Source: Spirochaetales bacterium Spiro_12 (lineage in GTDB: Bacteria > Spirochaetota > Spirochaetia > Treponematales > Rectinemataceae). From it: a DNA stretch of 56,865 nt. The number at the start of each line of letters is the position of its first letter. Positions within the stretch are counted from its first letter, which is position 1. Made by a program: the position numbers and the translations under genes. The notes under the pieces are model-generated. The model had not been told where the DNA came from. It did not search any database and was given only the letters and a program-made list of their open reading frames with translations. The DNA lies in NCBI GenBank assembly GCA_001603165.1, contig LVBN01000090.1, positions 1-56,865 on the forward strand. Reading direction: 5' to 3'. Below are positions 24,948-33,881 of this stretch, in pieces.

Positions 24948-26846
24948 CTATATTTTATAGACGCCGGGCTTGATTTCATCGCCGAAGCGCTCCCTGGCCG
25001 CCTTGATCCGCGTTATCGCCCTGTCCCAATAATCGAAAATCTCCTTCGGGGTATTGGGGTCCGCTTTGGCGTAGAAAGCCTTGGTGCGCTCCAGCTTTTC
25101 GATCCATTTCGTGCAGCGGAAGGTGAAAAGGTAGCTGTAGTCCGCCTCGGAAAACTCCTCGTTCAGGTGCTTTTTGAAAAGAGCCTTCAGGTCCGCGTAG
25201 CGGGGAATCTTGCCCGTGGGGGTATCGTAGGTATCGTATTCGCCGTGGATCCGGCCTTCGGCCCAGTGCAGCCAGACCTTCTTGGCCAGCTTGCTGGTCA
25301 TGAAATTGCCATCGGGGCCGCGCATGAAGTAATTGTTGCTGAAAATCTTGGGACAATCCTTCACCGACTCGCCGAAGGCGATGTTGTTCAGGGTATAGCG
25401 GCCCAGGGGATAGGAAACGAAGTCCATGTTCGCCATGGGACTGGCGTCCCTCACGCCCTCGGCGCCCAGGGTGGCCGAGGTGGTCTCGGATTCCAGGGTG
25501 GCGGCCTTGAGCAAGATGCCGTCCTTCCAGTTCGGGGATTCCTCCACCGGCACCGTGGTGTCGCTGTCCCTGCCTCCGTAGAGGATGCCTTCGACCTTGA
25601 CGCCGTTCTTGGCTTCGAAGCCCTCCTTGTCGATGTTGGCTAGATAGTCCAGGCGCATGGTATAGCGGGCGTTGCCGTGGGCTAGGGGCACATCCTTGCC
25701 CTTGTCGTCCTTGATTCCCTTGCGCCACCGGCCGAAATGGTTCCGGCCTTCCTCGGGAGTCTTGACGCCCATGCCAAGCCAGTAGGGCTTGCCGTCGGGA
25801 CCCCTGAGCACGTTGGAGAAGATGACTTCCTGGTTCTTCATGAGGTTTTCGAAGATCAGAGGATCGTCCTTGGCGTTGACGTCCTTGATGATGCCGAACA
25901 TGCCGAATTCCACGTTGACCGCCCGAAACTCCCCGCCGATGTTGCGGAAGTAGGCGATATCGTCGCCCACTATCTGCTCGCCGGGGATCATGGCGGTGGA
26001 GGTCTTGCCGCATGCCGAGGGATAGGCGCCGCAGAAATAGGTCTTGCGTCCCTTTTCCCTGTCGAGGGCGGCCATGATGAACATATGCTCGCAGAGCCAG
26101 CCTTCCTTGCCCGCCTTGTTGATGGCCAGGCGCATGGAATGCTTCTTGAGCCCCACGGAGTTGCCGGCGTACTGGTTGTTCATGGAATAGACGATGTTGT
26201 TCTGGGTATCCATGTAAATCCGGCGCTGGTCCAGGTTGTCCGTGCAATTGCGCTCGTCCAGGGCTCCCGCCGAATGGATGAAGCGGAAAAACCCGCTCTT
26301 TTCCCCTTCCTTCATACCCAGGAAGTGGTGATAGGCCGAACGATAGAGGATGAATTCCGAATGGGCGACGTACCAGGAATCGGTGAACTGGACGCAAGGG
26401 ATTGTGAAGGGGCTCTCGGTGGGCCCTTCGGAGAAAAATTGAAGAATAGCGTCCTTACCCTTCATTATCCCTCTGGAAATATCCATGATCTCGGCGTATC
26501 CCTTTTCGTATTCGATGGTGTTGAGGGCGCCCATGTCCGCCAGGTTTTCCTTGTAGACCATGAAACGGGTGCCGTTCTTGTCCCTGCCCTGGTCGCAATA
26601 TCCGTCCCAATGAATAGTCTGGGCCGGATTGGCCAGTCGCTCTTCCTCGCCCTTGGCCAAGGCCTGATCCCGAACGTATTGGACATCTTTTTCGCTGTCG
26701 TCGCAGACGTAGATCGATTTGGGGGCGCAGTGTTCGGCGAAAAATCCGACAAAATCCGTAACCCAGGGATTTTTCAAGGCGGCTAGCTTGCCGAAGCTGT
26801 CGGGACTCATGATGTTCCTCAACAGGGCTTCATACTTCGGGGACAT
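24948..26846 (-). CDS. pckG: Phosphoenolpyruvate carboxykinase (GTP)
   Basis: This enzyme interconverts oxaloacetate plus GTP with phosphoenolpyruvate, CO2 and GDP. The 632-residue product has the GTP-type P-loop (CGAYPSACGKTSTAMI), the downstream GDDIAYF metal-site motif, and the length of GTP-PEPCKs. In anaerobic fermenters it often runs toward oxaloacetate, and that is possible here. GGAG lies 6 nt before the ATG. A small hairpin and a palindrome lie upstream. No operon partner is apparent. Confidence 0.96.
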   Translation of the reverse strand: MSPKYEALLRNIMSPDSFGKLAALKNPWVTDFVGFFAEHCAPKSIYVCDDSEKDVQYVRDQALAKGEEERLANPAQTIHWDGYCDQGRDKNGTRFMVYKENLADMGALNTIEYEKGYAEIMDISRGIMKGKDAILQFFSEGPTESPFTIPCVQFTDSWYVAHSEFILYRSAYHHFLGMKEGEKSGFFRFIHSAGALDERNCTDNLDQRRIYMDTQNNIVYSMNNQYAGNSVGLKKHSMRLAINKAGKEGWLCEHMFIMAALDREKGRKTYFCGAYPSACGKTSTAMIPGEQIVGDDIAYFRNIGGEFRAVNVEFGMFGIIKDVNAKDDPLIFENLMKNQEVIFSNVLRGPDGKPYWLGMGVKTPEEGRNHFGRWRKGIKDDKGKDVPLAHGNARYTMRLDYLANIDKEGFEAKNGVKVEGILYGGRDSDTTVPVEESPNWKDGILLKAATLESETTSATLGAEGVRDASPMANMDFVSYPLGRYTLNNIAFGESVKDCPKIFSNNYFMRGPDGNFMTSKLAKKVWLHWAEGRIHGEYDTYDTPTGKIPRYADLKALFKKHLNEEFSEADYSYLFTFRCTKWIEKLERTKAFYAKADPNTPKEIFDYWDRAITRIKAARERFGDEIKPGVYKI

Positions 26847-26871
26847 GGAGAACTCCTTGCTTTTATACGTA

Positions 26872-26923
26872 CTTGCGGTTTCCGCAAGCGTCGATGCTGA
26901 GTATAGGTGTAAATATCATGATA
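26872..26923 (-). promoter_or_regulatory. Inverted repeats upstream of pckG
   Basis: CTTGCGG-TTT-CCGCAAG (26872-26888) forms a 7-bp hairpin in the likely 5' leader of pckG, and TATCATGATA (26914-26923) is a perfect 10-bp palindrome further upstream. They could be an operator or a leader structure; no known regulator site is recognised. Confidence 0.3.
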
Positions 26924-27033
26924 GAACGCTTATCGAAAACGCGCAATGAGGATCGGTCCTCTTCCGCGGCGGGCGGTTTCCCGGGATTTTCCGGGATTCG
27001 CGATGAGCGACATAATTAATTGTGTTTTTCCAT

Positions 27034-27063
27034 TTGAAATTAGCTTGCCTTATGTCGTATATT
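27034..27063 (+). promoter_or_regulatory. Predicted promoter placing the transcription start at the ATG of the next gene
   Basis: TTGAAA and TATATT are separated by 18 nt. The -10 element ends 7 nt before the ATG at 27070, so transcription would begin at or next to the start codon. Confidence 0.45.
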
Positions 27064-27069
27064 ATCCGT

Positions 27070-27573
27070 ATGAAAAGATGGGAAAAGCTGATTCTCGAAT
27101 CCAAGACTCCCGAGGAGTACGTCGACCGGTCTTTCCGCTCCGGCCTGCCTCCCGCCGAAAAGGCAAGGCTTGCCCGTCAATGGATGGAAGCCACCGGGTA
27201 CGGCAAAGAGGATATCCTCTTTGCCCGCAACCGCCATCCTCACTGGAAGAAAAAGAAACAGGAAGGTTCGGAAGGCAGGACAAGGCGACGTTTGGACAGG
27301 CATGATTATTCCCGCAGCGCCCCTATTCAGTGGACCAAGGAATTGCTCAGGGAGTTTTTGGATCTCAACGAGAAAGACAAGTCGGGCAGGTATCTTCACC
27401 GGGACTGGGAGCTGGCCAACCATTTCGGGACAACCATTCCCTCAATCCAGTATTTGCGCAGAAAATACCTGAGGGTGAGAGAGTTGCTTGGCACCCGGGC
27501 GAGAAAGGACAAGATATTGGAGTACATGGCGAGTTCCGAGATCGTGCTCCAAAACGGCGGCCCCAAAAAATAG
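27070..27573 (+). CDS. Small basic protein of unknown function with helix-turn-helix-like segment
   Basis: I do not recognise the family. The 167-residue product is strongly basic (many Lys and Arg, including HPHWKKKKQ). Near residues 110-130 the stretch DWELANHFGTTIPSIQYLRR looks like a helix-turn-helix, suggesting a nucleic-acid-binding role. The ATG at 27070 is preferred over upstream in-frame starts (27022, 27052) because the predicted promoter overlaps those. No ribosome site is visible, so the message may be leaderless. It is divergent from pckG and convergent with recG. Confidence 0.6.
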   Translation: MKRWEKLILESKTPEEYVDRSFRSGLPPAEKARLARQWMEATGYGKEDILFARNRHPHWKKKKQEGSEGRTRRRLDRHDYSRSAPIQWTKELLREFLDLNEKDKSGRYLHRDWELANHFGTTIPSIQYLRRKYLRVRELLGTRARKDKILEYMASSEIVLQNGGPKK

Positions 27574-27629
27574 AACCCAGATCCGGCTTGGCTTTCCCCT
27601 CCTCGACCCGGGCCGGGGGAGGTGTGGGC

Positions 27630-29681
27630 CTAGGGTTCCCGGGGCGTCGCTTTATTCTCGATGATCCTTCTGTATACCTCGTGGGCGGGGAAGAGAAGGG
27701 AAGGGTCTTCCTTCACAAGGGAAAAAGCCTCGGCCCTGGCGGATTTTAAAAGTTCGAAGTCCCTCAAAGGATCGGCGATCAGCAGACGCAGGGCGCCGGA
27801 TTGCGCCGTTCCCAGCAGCTCGCCGGGGCCACGGATCTTCAGATCCTCCTCGGCGAGGGCAAACCCGTCGGTGCTGGAGTAGAGCGCCTTCAGGCGTTGG
27901 ACCGCTTCCTCTCCGATTTCCTTGGAATAGACGAGAAAACAATAGCTTTGATGGCCGGACCTGCCTATTCTTCCTCTCAGCTGATGCAGGGCGGAAAGAC
28001 CAAAGCGTTCCGCGTGCTCGATCACCATGACAGCCGCGTTCGGAATGTCCACGCCCACCTCGATCAAGCTGGTGGCCACCAGTATCTGGATCTTCCCTTC
28101 TATGAAAGCATCCATGACCTCGCGTTTTTCGTCCTCTTTGAGCCGGGAATGGAGAAGACCCAGGGTATAGCGGGGGTAGATCTTTTTGGCCAGGAACGCG
28201 GCCATGTTTTGGACATTTTTCAGCTCCGCCTTTTCGGACTCTTCGATAAGCGGGTACACGAAAAAAGCCTGACGCCCCTGGGAAACCAGGCTATCCACAA
28301 ATTTATATACCTTGGCCTCGTTCCCTTCCTTGGCCAGATGGGTTATGACCGGTCTGCGGCCCGGAGGAAGGCTTCGGATCGATGAAACAGCCAGATCGCC
28401 GAAGAGCGTGAGGGCGAGGCTCCTGGGTATGGGGGTTGCGGTCATCATGAGGAGGTCCGGGATATCGCCTTTTTTATATAGCGCCCCGCGCTGGGCTACC
28501 CCAAAGCGGTGCTGTTCGTCGATTACGACCAGGCGGAGATTTCTGTACAGGACATCGGGGGAGAACAGCGCGTGGGTTCCCAGGACGATATCCACCTCTC
28601 CGGAGGAAAGGGCTTTGAGGAGGGGAGGACGAAAGGCGTCGTCCACGTTGCCCGTGAGAAAGGCCAGCCGTATGCCCAGGGGTTCCAGAAGCTTCGCCGC
28701 GGTGGCAGCGTGCTGGCGGGCCAGGAGTTCCGTAGGCGCCATAATCGCCACCTGGGAACCCCGTTCCACAGCCCGAAGGGCTGCCAGAAGGGCGACGATG
28801 GTCTTGCCCGAGCCCACGTCGCCTTGAAGGAGCCTGGCCATAGGCTGGGGCCGGTCCATGTCCGCCTGAATCTCCTCCAGAACCTTGCTCTGATCGGGGG
28901 TAAGGGAGAAGGGGAGCCGTTCCAGAAGTCGTCGGCCTAGTATGCCCTGGATTGGCTTACGCTCCACGCTCTGCAGTTTCCGTGCTTGAATCCGCAGCGC
29001 TATTCCCAGCTGAAAATGAAAGAGTTCTTCGTAGGCCAGGCTGGTTCTCGCCAGGGACTTTTCGGCCTCGGATGAGGGGAAATGAATTGCCCGCAGGGCT
29101 TCGGCCTTGGCCATGAGCGCCCTGGCGGCTATCAGCTCCGGGCTCAGCTCGTTTTCCACCCGCCGGCCGTACATTTCCAGCGCCCTGCGGATGAGCTTGC
29201 GCAGCGCCGTTTGGGTTAAGCCGCCGGTCAGGGAGTAGAGGGGCAGAAGCCCAGGAAGGGGGTCCGAGCCCTCCCGGTGGACTTCCGCTTCGAAGGCCGA
29301 AGACTGAATCTCGCCGTAACGAAATTGGAATTTGCCGTGGATAAGGATTCGGGAACCCAGGGGGAGGCTTTTTTCGAGAAAGGGCCTATTGAAACAGAGG
29401 AGGACGGCTTCCGAGCTTTCGTCCCGAACCCGGATCTTGAGGGTCCGCATGGCGCCGTAGCCGAACCACTCGTGGGCTACCACCTGGGCTAGGGTATGGA
29501 CGGGATTTTTGTCCGTAAAACGGGACAAGGGCACGAAGGCGCTCCGATCTTCGTAGTCCCTGGGGTAATGGGTGAGCAGCTCCGCGATCGTTCCTATGCC
29601 CAGCCTGCCCAGCTTTGAGGCCAGGGCGGGGCCGACGTTTCTGAGACTTTCGACGGGCTGCTTGAGTTCGCGGAGAAACAC
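27630..29681 (-). CDS. recG: ATP-dependent DNA helicase RecG
   Basis: RecG remodels stalled replication forks and Holliday junctions. The 683-residue protein has the N-terminal wedge/OB domain (from about residue 55, EDRSAFVPLSRFTD), helicase motif I (QGDVGSGKTIVALLA), the DEQHRFGVAQR motif II, TATPIPRSLALTLFGDL (motif III) and the C-terminal LRGRIGRSGHQSYCFL with FALAEEDLKIRGPGE. The GTG start at 29681 has GGAG about 13 nt upstream. It diverges from the M32 peptidase. Confidence 0.96.
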   Translation of the reverse strand: MFLRELKQPVESLRNVGPALASKLGRLGIGTIAELLTHYPRDYEDRSAFVPLSRFTDKNPVHTLAQVVAHEWFGYGAMRTLKIRVRDESSEAVLLCFNRPFLEKSLPLGSRILIHGKFQFRYGEIQSSAFEAEVHREGSDPLPGLLPLYSLTGGLTQTALRKLIRRALEMYGRRVENELSPELIAARALMAKAEALRAIHFPSSEAEKSLARTSLAYEELFHFQLGIALRIQARKLQSVERKPIQGILGRRLLERLPFSLTPDQSKVLEEIQADMDRPQPMARLLQGDVGSGKTIVALLAALRAVERGSQVAIMAPTELLARQHAATAAKLLEPLGIRLAFLTGNVDDAFRPPLLKALSSGEVDIVLGTHALFSPDVLYRNLRLVVIDEQHRFGVAQRGALYKKGDIPDLLMMTATPIPRSLALTLFGDLAVSSIRSLPPGRRPVITHLAKEGNEAKVYKFVDSLVSQGRQAFFVYPLIEESEKAELKNVQNMAAFLAKKIYPRYTLGLLHSRLKEDEKREVMDAFIEGKIQILVATSLIEVGVDIPNAAVMVIEHAERFGLSALHQLRGRIGRSGHQSYCFLVYSKEIGEEAVQRLKALYSSTDGFALAEEDLKIRGPGELLGTAQSGALRLLIADPLRDFELLKSARAEAFSLVKEDPSLLFPAHEVYRRIIENKATPREP

Positions 29682-29803
29682 GGTGAGGATTATACTCCAC
29701 CGGCGGCTCGGTTGTACACTTTTAGTCGTCGTGTTAGCATTCAGCCGTATTTTTGGACTCGGTACAATTGAAAAATGGGGGAATCGGGAAGCAAGGAGCC
29801 ACT

Positions 29804-31303
29804 ATGCGCGAGGCGATGAAAAAACTCATTTCACTGGACAGGGAACGCGGCGTTATTACCCACATCGCCGCCCTCCTGGGTTGGGACCAGGAAACCTATA
29901 TGCCCGAAAGCGGAATCGACGAGCGGGCCGAACAGCTGGCCATCGTGGAAAACCTGGCCCACGAGAAGGCGGTGAATCCCGGGATCGGAGAGCTGCTGAA
30001 CAGGCTCGAAGGGGAAAAGGATCTCTCCGGGCAGGAAAAGGCCTATCTTCGGGTATCGCGAAGGGAATACGACAAGGAAACGAAGCTCCCCGCCGGTCTG
30101 GTGAGCGAGATGGCCAGGCAGACGAGCCTTTCCCAGGCGGCCTGGGTACAGGCCAGGAAAAACAACGATTTCAAGCGCTTCGCTCCTCACCTGGCCACGA
30201 TGATCAGGTTGAATTTGGAAAAAGCTTCCGCCCTGAACCCCGGCGCTCCTCCCTACGATGTCCTCCTGGACCTTTACGAGATCGGGAGCACCGAAAGGTC
30301 GATCGCCGATGTATTCGCCGTCATGAAGCGAGATCTGGTGGAAATTCTGGGCGCGATCAGGTCGAGACCGCAGAGCGACGATAGCTTTCTACGGCGCAGG
30401 GTAAGTCCCGCCGCCCAGGCAAGGATGAGCCAGTACTTTATGGGAGCCCTGGGATTCGACAAGCACAGGGGAAGGCTGGATACGGCCGCGCATCCCTTTA
30501 CCACGACCCTGGGCAGGGACGATATCCGGATAACCACACGCTATATCGAAGATTATTTCCCCTCCAGCGTATTCAGCACCATACACGAAGCGGGCCACGC
30601 CTTGTACGAGATGGGGCTGGAGGTGGGGCCCGATTATTCCGGCACCAGACTCGCCGACGCGGCATCCATGGCGGTCCACGAATCCCAGTCCAGAATGTGG
30701 GAGAATATTATCGGCCGTTCACTTCCCTTCTGGGGCGCCCATTATGGGCATATCGTCCCGATGGCCGAAGGAGCCCTGGAAGGCGTCGCGCTCGAAGACT
30801 TCTATAAAGGCGTCAACAGGGTGGAAGCGAGCCTTATCCGCACCGAGGCCGACGAGGTGAGCTATGGGCTCCATGTTATCGCACGGTTCGAGCTGGAATC
30901 GGCGCTCATAAAGGGCGATTTGGCCGTAGAGGATCTTCCCGGGGCGTGGAATGACACGATGCATCAAACCCTCGGGGTGGAGGTTCCCGACGACCGCAGG
31001 GGTTGTCTGCAGGATATCCACTGGTCCATGGGTTCTTTCGGATACTTCCCGAGCTATGCCCTCGGAAACCTGTACGCGGCTCAGTTCTGGACGGCTATGA
31101 AGGCTCAAATTCCCTCCCTGGAGCGGAGCATCGCGGCGGGAGACTGTTCTCCCGCCCTGGACTGGCTCAGGGAGAAGGTGCATCGGGAGGCGGCCGCCCT
31201 CCTGCCTTCGGAGCTGGTGTTGAAGGCTACGGGCTCCAGTCTCGACCCTTCCCACTTTACCGGCTATCTGCGGAAGAAGTACTCGGCGATCTACGGGTTC
31301 TGA
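29804..31303 (+). CDS. M32-family metallocarboxypeptidase (thermostable carboxypeptidase 1 type)
   Basis: The 499-residue enzyme shows all M32 signatures: HPFTTTLG, DIRITTRY, the zinc motif HEAGH (residues 261-265) in HEAGHALYEMG, HESQSRMWEN, IRTEADEVSYGLHV and GSFGYFPSYALGNLYAAQ. It removes C-terminal amino acids from peptides in the cytosol. The ATG at 29804 is preceded by AAGGAG at the right distance, so the in-frame extension to 29753 is not used. Its 3' end overlaps the converging hisD by 13 nt, with no terminator between them. Confidence 0.95.
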   Translation: MREAMKKLISLDRERGVITHIAALLGWDQETYMPESGIDERAEQLAIVENLAHEKAVNPGIGELLNRLEGEKDLSGQEKAYLRVSRREYDKETKLPAGLVSEMARQTSLSQAAWVQARKNNDFKRFAPHLATMIRLNLEKASALNPGAPPYDVLLDLYEIGSTERSIADVFAVMKRDLVEILGAIRSRPQSDDSFLRRRVSPAAQARMSQYFMGALGFDKHRGRLDTAAHPFTTTLGRDDIRITTRYIEDYFPSSVFSTIHEAGHALYEMGLEVGPDYSGTRLADAASMAVHESQSRMWENIIGRSLPFWGAHYGHIVPMAEGALEGVALEDFYKGVNRVEASLIRTEADEVSYGLHVIARFELESALIKGDLAVEDLPGAWNDTMHQTLGVEVPDDRRGCLQDIHWSMGSFGYFPSYALGNLYAAQFWTAMKAQIPSLERSIAAGDCSPALDWLREKVHREAAALLPSELVLKATGSSLDPSHFTGYLRKKYSAIYGF

Positions 31304-32586
31304 AGCCTGATCTCCGCGGCCCTGGCGTGACCTTCAAGACCTTCGAGCCGCGCGAAGGCGGCCGTATCGGCGGCAAGCATACCGGGCCGGTCTATCTTCA
31401 GCCAGGTTCTGGCCTTGAGAAAATGCAGCACCGACAATCCCGCCGCGAAGCGTGAGGCCCCGGCGGTGGGAAGGCTGTGGTTAGGTCCCGCACCGTAATC
31501 GCCGAATACTTCGGCGCTTCCCTGGCCGAGAAATACGGCGCCGGCGCAGCTGATGTCTTTTTCCCACTTTTCGGGCGAGGCGACTAAAAGCTCAAGATGC
31601 TCGGGGGCGCATCGTTCGGCGCAGTCTTTCGCCGATGCGTCGTCGGCCGCCACAAGTATCCAGCCCTTAGCCAAGGAGGCGAGGGCGGTGCTTCGGTTGG
31701 GCTCGGGGAGGCCCGGAAGCGCCGTCGCGAGGGCTTTTTCGACTTGGAGGGCAAAACCTTCGGAGCGGCAGATAAGGGCGGGGAAGGCTTCGGGGTCGTG
31801 CTCCGCCTGACCGATCAGATCCGCGGCTGCCAGGGCCGGGTCGGCCTGGTCGTCGGCGAGGATGAGCAGCTCCGAGGGCCCGGCGGGCGCTTCGGTGCCG
31901 ACAATGCCGAATAGTTGGCGCTTGGCGCTGGCCACGAAGCGCCCGCCGGGCCCGACTACCACGTCGCAGCCCGGCAGCCGCACGCCGAAGGCCAATGCGG
32001 CGATCGCCTGGGCGCCCCCGCAGCGCAAAAAGCCCTTGGCGCCCCCTATATAGGCCGCCGCCAGGCTCACCGGATCCGGCTTCGGCCCGGCGCAGTAGAC
32101 CTCCTCCACCCCGGCCACAGCCGCCGGCACTGTGGTCATCAGGGCAGTGGAGGGGAGGGGGTAACGTCCTCCCGGCACATAGCAGCCGGCGCGTCTTACG
32201 GGGATGAATCGGTGTCCTGCCCTGCCTCCGGCGATGGGCATGGACAGATCCGAGAGGCAGGAACGCTGGGCCGAAGCGAAATTCACGATTCGTTCTTTTA
32301 CCCTTTCGAGGAGCTTTTTCAGGGTCGGGTCCAGGGAATCCCAATAGGCTCCGAGCTGCCCCCGATCGAGATACAGCTCCTCGCCAGGGGAGAGTTCCCC
32401 CAGGGTTTCCGCCCAACGCCTAAGGGCTGAAACGCCCCCCTTTCGTACCTCCGATATTATTTTTGCCGCTTTTTCCTCCACATCGGGCGGAAACAGTCGT
32501 CCCGAGGGAGCCGGTATTTCCTCCGGGCATATGCGTCGCATGGAAAAAACCGGAATTCCGGGATTTTTCAGTGAATTCCCGTCCAT
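31291..32586 (-). CDS. hisD: Histidinol dehydrogenase
   Basis: HisD oxidises L-histidinol to histidine in two NAD-dependent steps using zinc. The 431-residue product has VPGGRYPLPSTALMTTVPA, the GPSELLILAD region, CAPEHLEL and the C-terminal GAGPNHSLPTAGASRFA with the catalytic histidine. GGGAGG lies 6 nt before the ATG. It is the last gene of the his operon and overlaps the upstream hisA/I/E fusion by 19 nt. Confidence 0.95.
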   Translation of the reverse strand: MDGNSLKNPGIPVFSMRRICPEEIPAPSGRLFPPDVEEKAAKIISEVRKGGVSALRRWAETLGELSPGEELYLDRGQLGAYWDSLDPTLKKLLERVKERIVNFASAQRSCLSDLSMPIAGGRAGHRFIPVRRAGCYVPGGRYPLPSTALMTTVPAAVAGVEEVYCAGPKPDPVSLAAAYIGGAKGFLRCGGAQAIAALAFGVRLPGCDVVVGPGGRFVASAKRQLFGIVGTEAPAGPSELLILADDQADPALAAADLIGQAEHDPEAFPALICRSEGFALQVEKALATALPGLPEPNRSTALASLAKGWILVAADDASAKDCAERCAPEHLELLVASPEKWEKDISCAGAVFLGQGSAEVFGDYGAGPNHSLPTAGASRFAAGLSVLHFLKARTWLKIDRPGMLAADTAAFARLEGLEGHARAAEIRLQNP

Positions 32587-33881
32587 CGGTTTCCTCCCTC
32601 CGCGTCCTCGTAACCGGGTTTCGCGTTGCCCGGCCTGCGCTGAACCTTGTATGATCTACGCTCCAATTCCGCTTCGATGTCTCTTAGGCCGGCGCCCTCG
32701 GTTTGAGCCTTGACCAGGGAAAAATAAATCAGATCGGCGGCCTCGAAAGCCGCTTCGGCGGCGCCCGAGGCCTTGGCCAGCTCGTCCGCCTCCTCCCTCA
32801 GCTTGGAGGCTAAAAGGCCTTCATCGCTGAAAAGTCTCCTGGTATAAGAGCCCTCGGGAGCCTCCTTGAATCGGGCTTCGACGGTCCTGGACAGTTTTTC
32901 TATGCCGAAACCATTGTCGAAACAATTCCTGCGCCCGAGATGACAAAACCCCTTTCCATTCTGGCGCACGGTGAACCGTATGCAATCCCTGTCGCAGTCC
33001 AGGTCGGCGCGGATCAGATCTTGCCGGTTGCCCGAGGTTTCACCCTTTTTCCATAAACCTCTCGAACGGGATTTATAGACGCCCCGTCCCGATTCGAAGG
33101 CGGCATCTAGACTTTCCAGGTCCGAATAGACCAGGCCCAGGAGACGACCCCCCTCGTCGCAGACCGTGGTCGGCCAAAGTCCGTCCGGCCTGTCTGAACT
33201 CAAAGGGGCCGAAAAAGCCCGGGCTAGGCTTAAGGCTCCGGTCGCAAGGGCCGTACCGGCCTGCACGTCGGCGCCCAGGGCGTCCAGGCGGGCGATTTGG
33301 GCGGCTCCTTCCTTCCCCCCCGAAGCTCCCCCGGCGAAGGTGACGCGCCTGCCTGAGGCAGCTTTGACTATCGCCTCCGCCCGTTCGAAGTCGAAGCCGT
33401 TCATCTCTCCCTCCCTGTCTATCGTCGTGACCAGGAAACCACCCACATAGGGCTTGAGCTCTTCGATTCTGGCGAACAGGTCCGCCCCGGTCTCCTTCGT
33501 CCAGCCCTCGACCATGATTTTCTCTTTATTCGTGTCCAAAGCCGCTATGAGACGCTCCGCCGGAAAATCGGCGAGAAACTCGGGGCTTGCCTTGGTGCCT
33601 ATCATCACCGCCCGAGCTCCGAGGTCCAGGTATTCCAGGGCCAGTTCCTTGCTCCGTATGCCGCCGCCGACCCTGCAGGGATGCTTGGCGATGATCCGCC
33701 GTATAATCTCCGTATTGGAACCCTTGCCCAGGGCCGCGTCCAAATCCACGACGGCGATCTCGCCTGCCCGGGAGAGCTTTTCGGCCAGAGCCTCGGGATT
33801 TCCCACCTCCAGGACCGGATGACGGCCACCCCTCAGCTGGACCGCCCTTCCACCAAGAATATCTATACTCGGTACTATCAT
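32568..33881 (-). CDS. hisA: Trifunctional HisA-HisI-HisE fusion (ProFAR isomerase / PR-AMP cyclohydrolase / PR-ATP pyrophosphohydrolase)
   Basis: The 437-residue product joins three enzymes. Residues about 1-226 are a HisA beta/alpha barrel with IVPSIDILGG (Asp7), RVGGGIRS and AALDTNKEKIMVEGW (Asp116), which isomerises ProFAR to PRFAR. About 232-325 are HisI, with KSRSRGLWKKGETSGN, DCDRD (295-299) and the zinc-type C313/C320, which opens the PR-AMP ring. About 328-412 are HisE, with EEADEL (363-368) and EAADLIYF, which hydrolyses PR-ATP. HisI and HisE are commonly fused to each other, but a HisA front is not an arrangement I know as standard. The ATG overlaps the hisHF stop by 4 nt. Confidence 0.9.
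   Translation of the reverse strand: MIVPSIDILGGRAVQLRGGRHPVLEVGNPEALAEKLSRAGEIAVVDLDAALGKGSNTEIIRRIIAKHPCRVGGGIRSKELALEYLDLGARAVMIGTKASPEFLADFPAERLIAALDTNKEKIMVEGWTKETGADLFARIEELKPYVGGFLVTTIDREGEMNGFDFERAEAIVKAASGRRVTFAGGASGGKEGAAQIARLDALGADVQAGTALATGALSLARAFSAPLSSDRPDGLWPTTVCDEGGRLLGLVYSDLESLDAAFESGRGVYKSRSRGLWKKGETSGNRQDLIRADLDCDRDCIRFTVRQNGKGFCHLGRRNCFDNGFGIEKLSRTVEARFKEAPEGSYTRRLFSDEGLLASKLREEADELAKASGAAEAAFEAADLIYFSLVKAQTEGAGLRDIEAELERRSYKVQRRPGNAKPGYEDAEGGNRWTGIH

Noticed and set aside
24976-26397. 473-codon minus-strand frame inside pckG
   Set aside because: It is an out-of-phase shadow of pckG rich in Arg, Gly, His and Gln with no family motifs.
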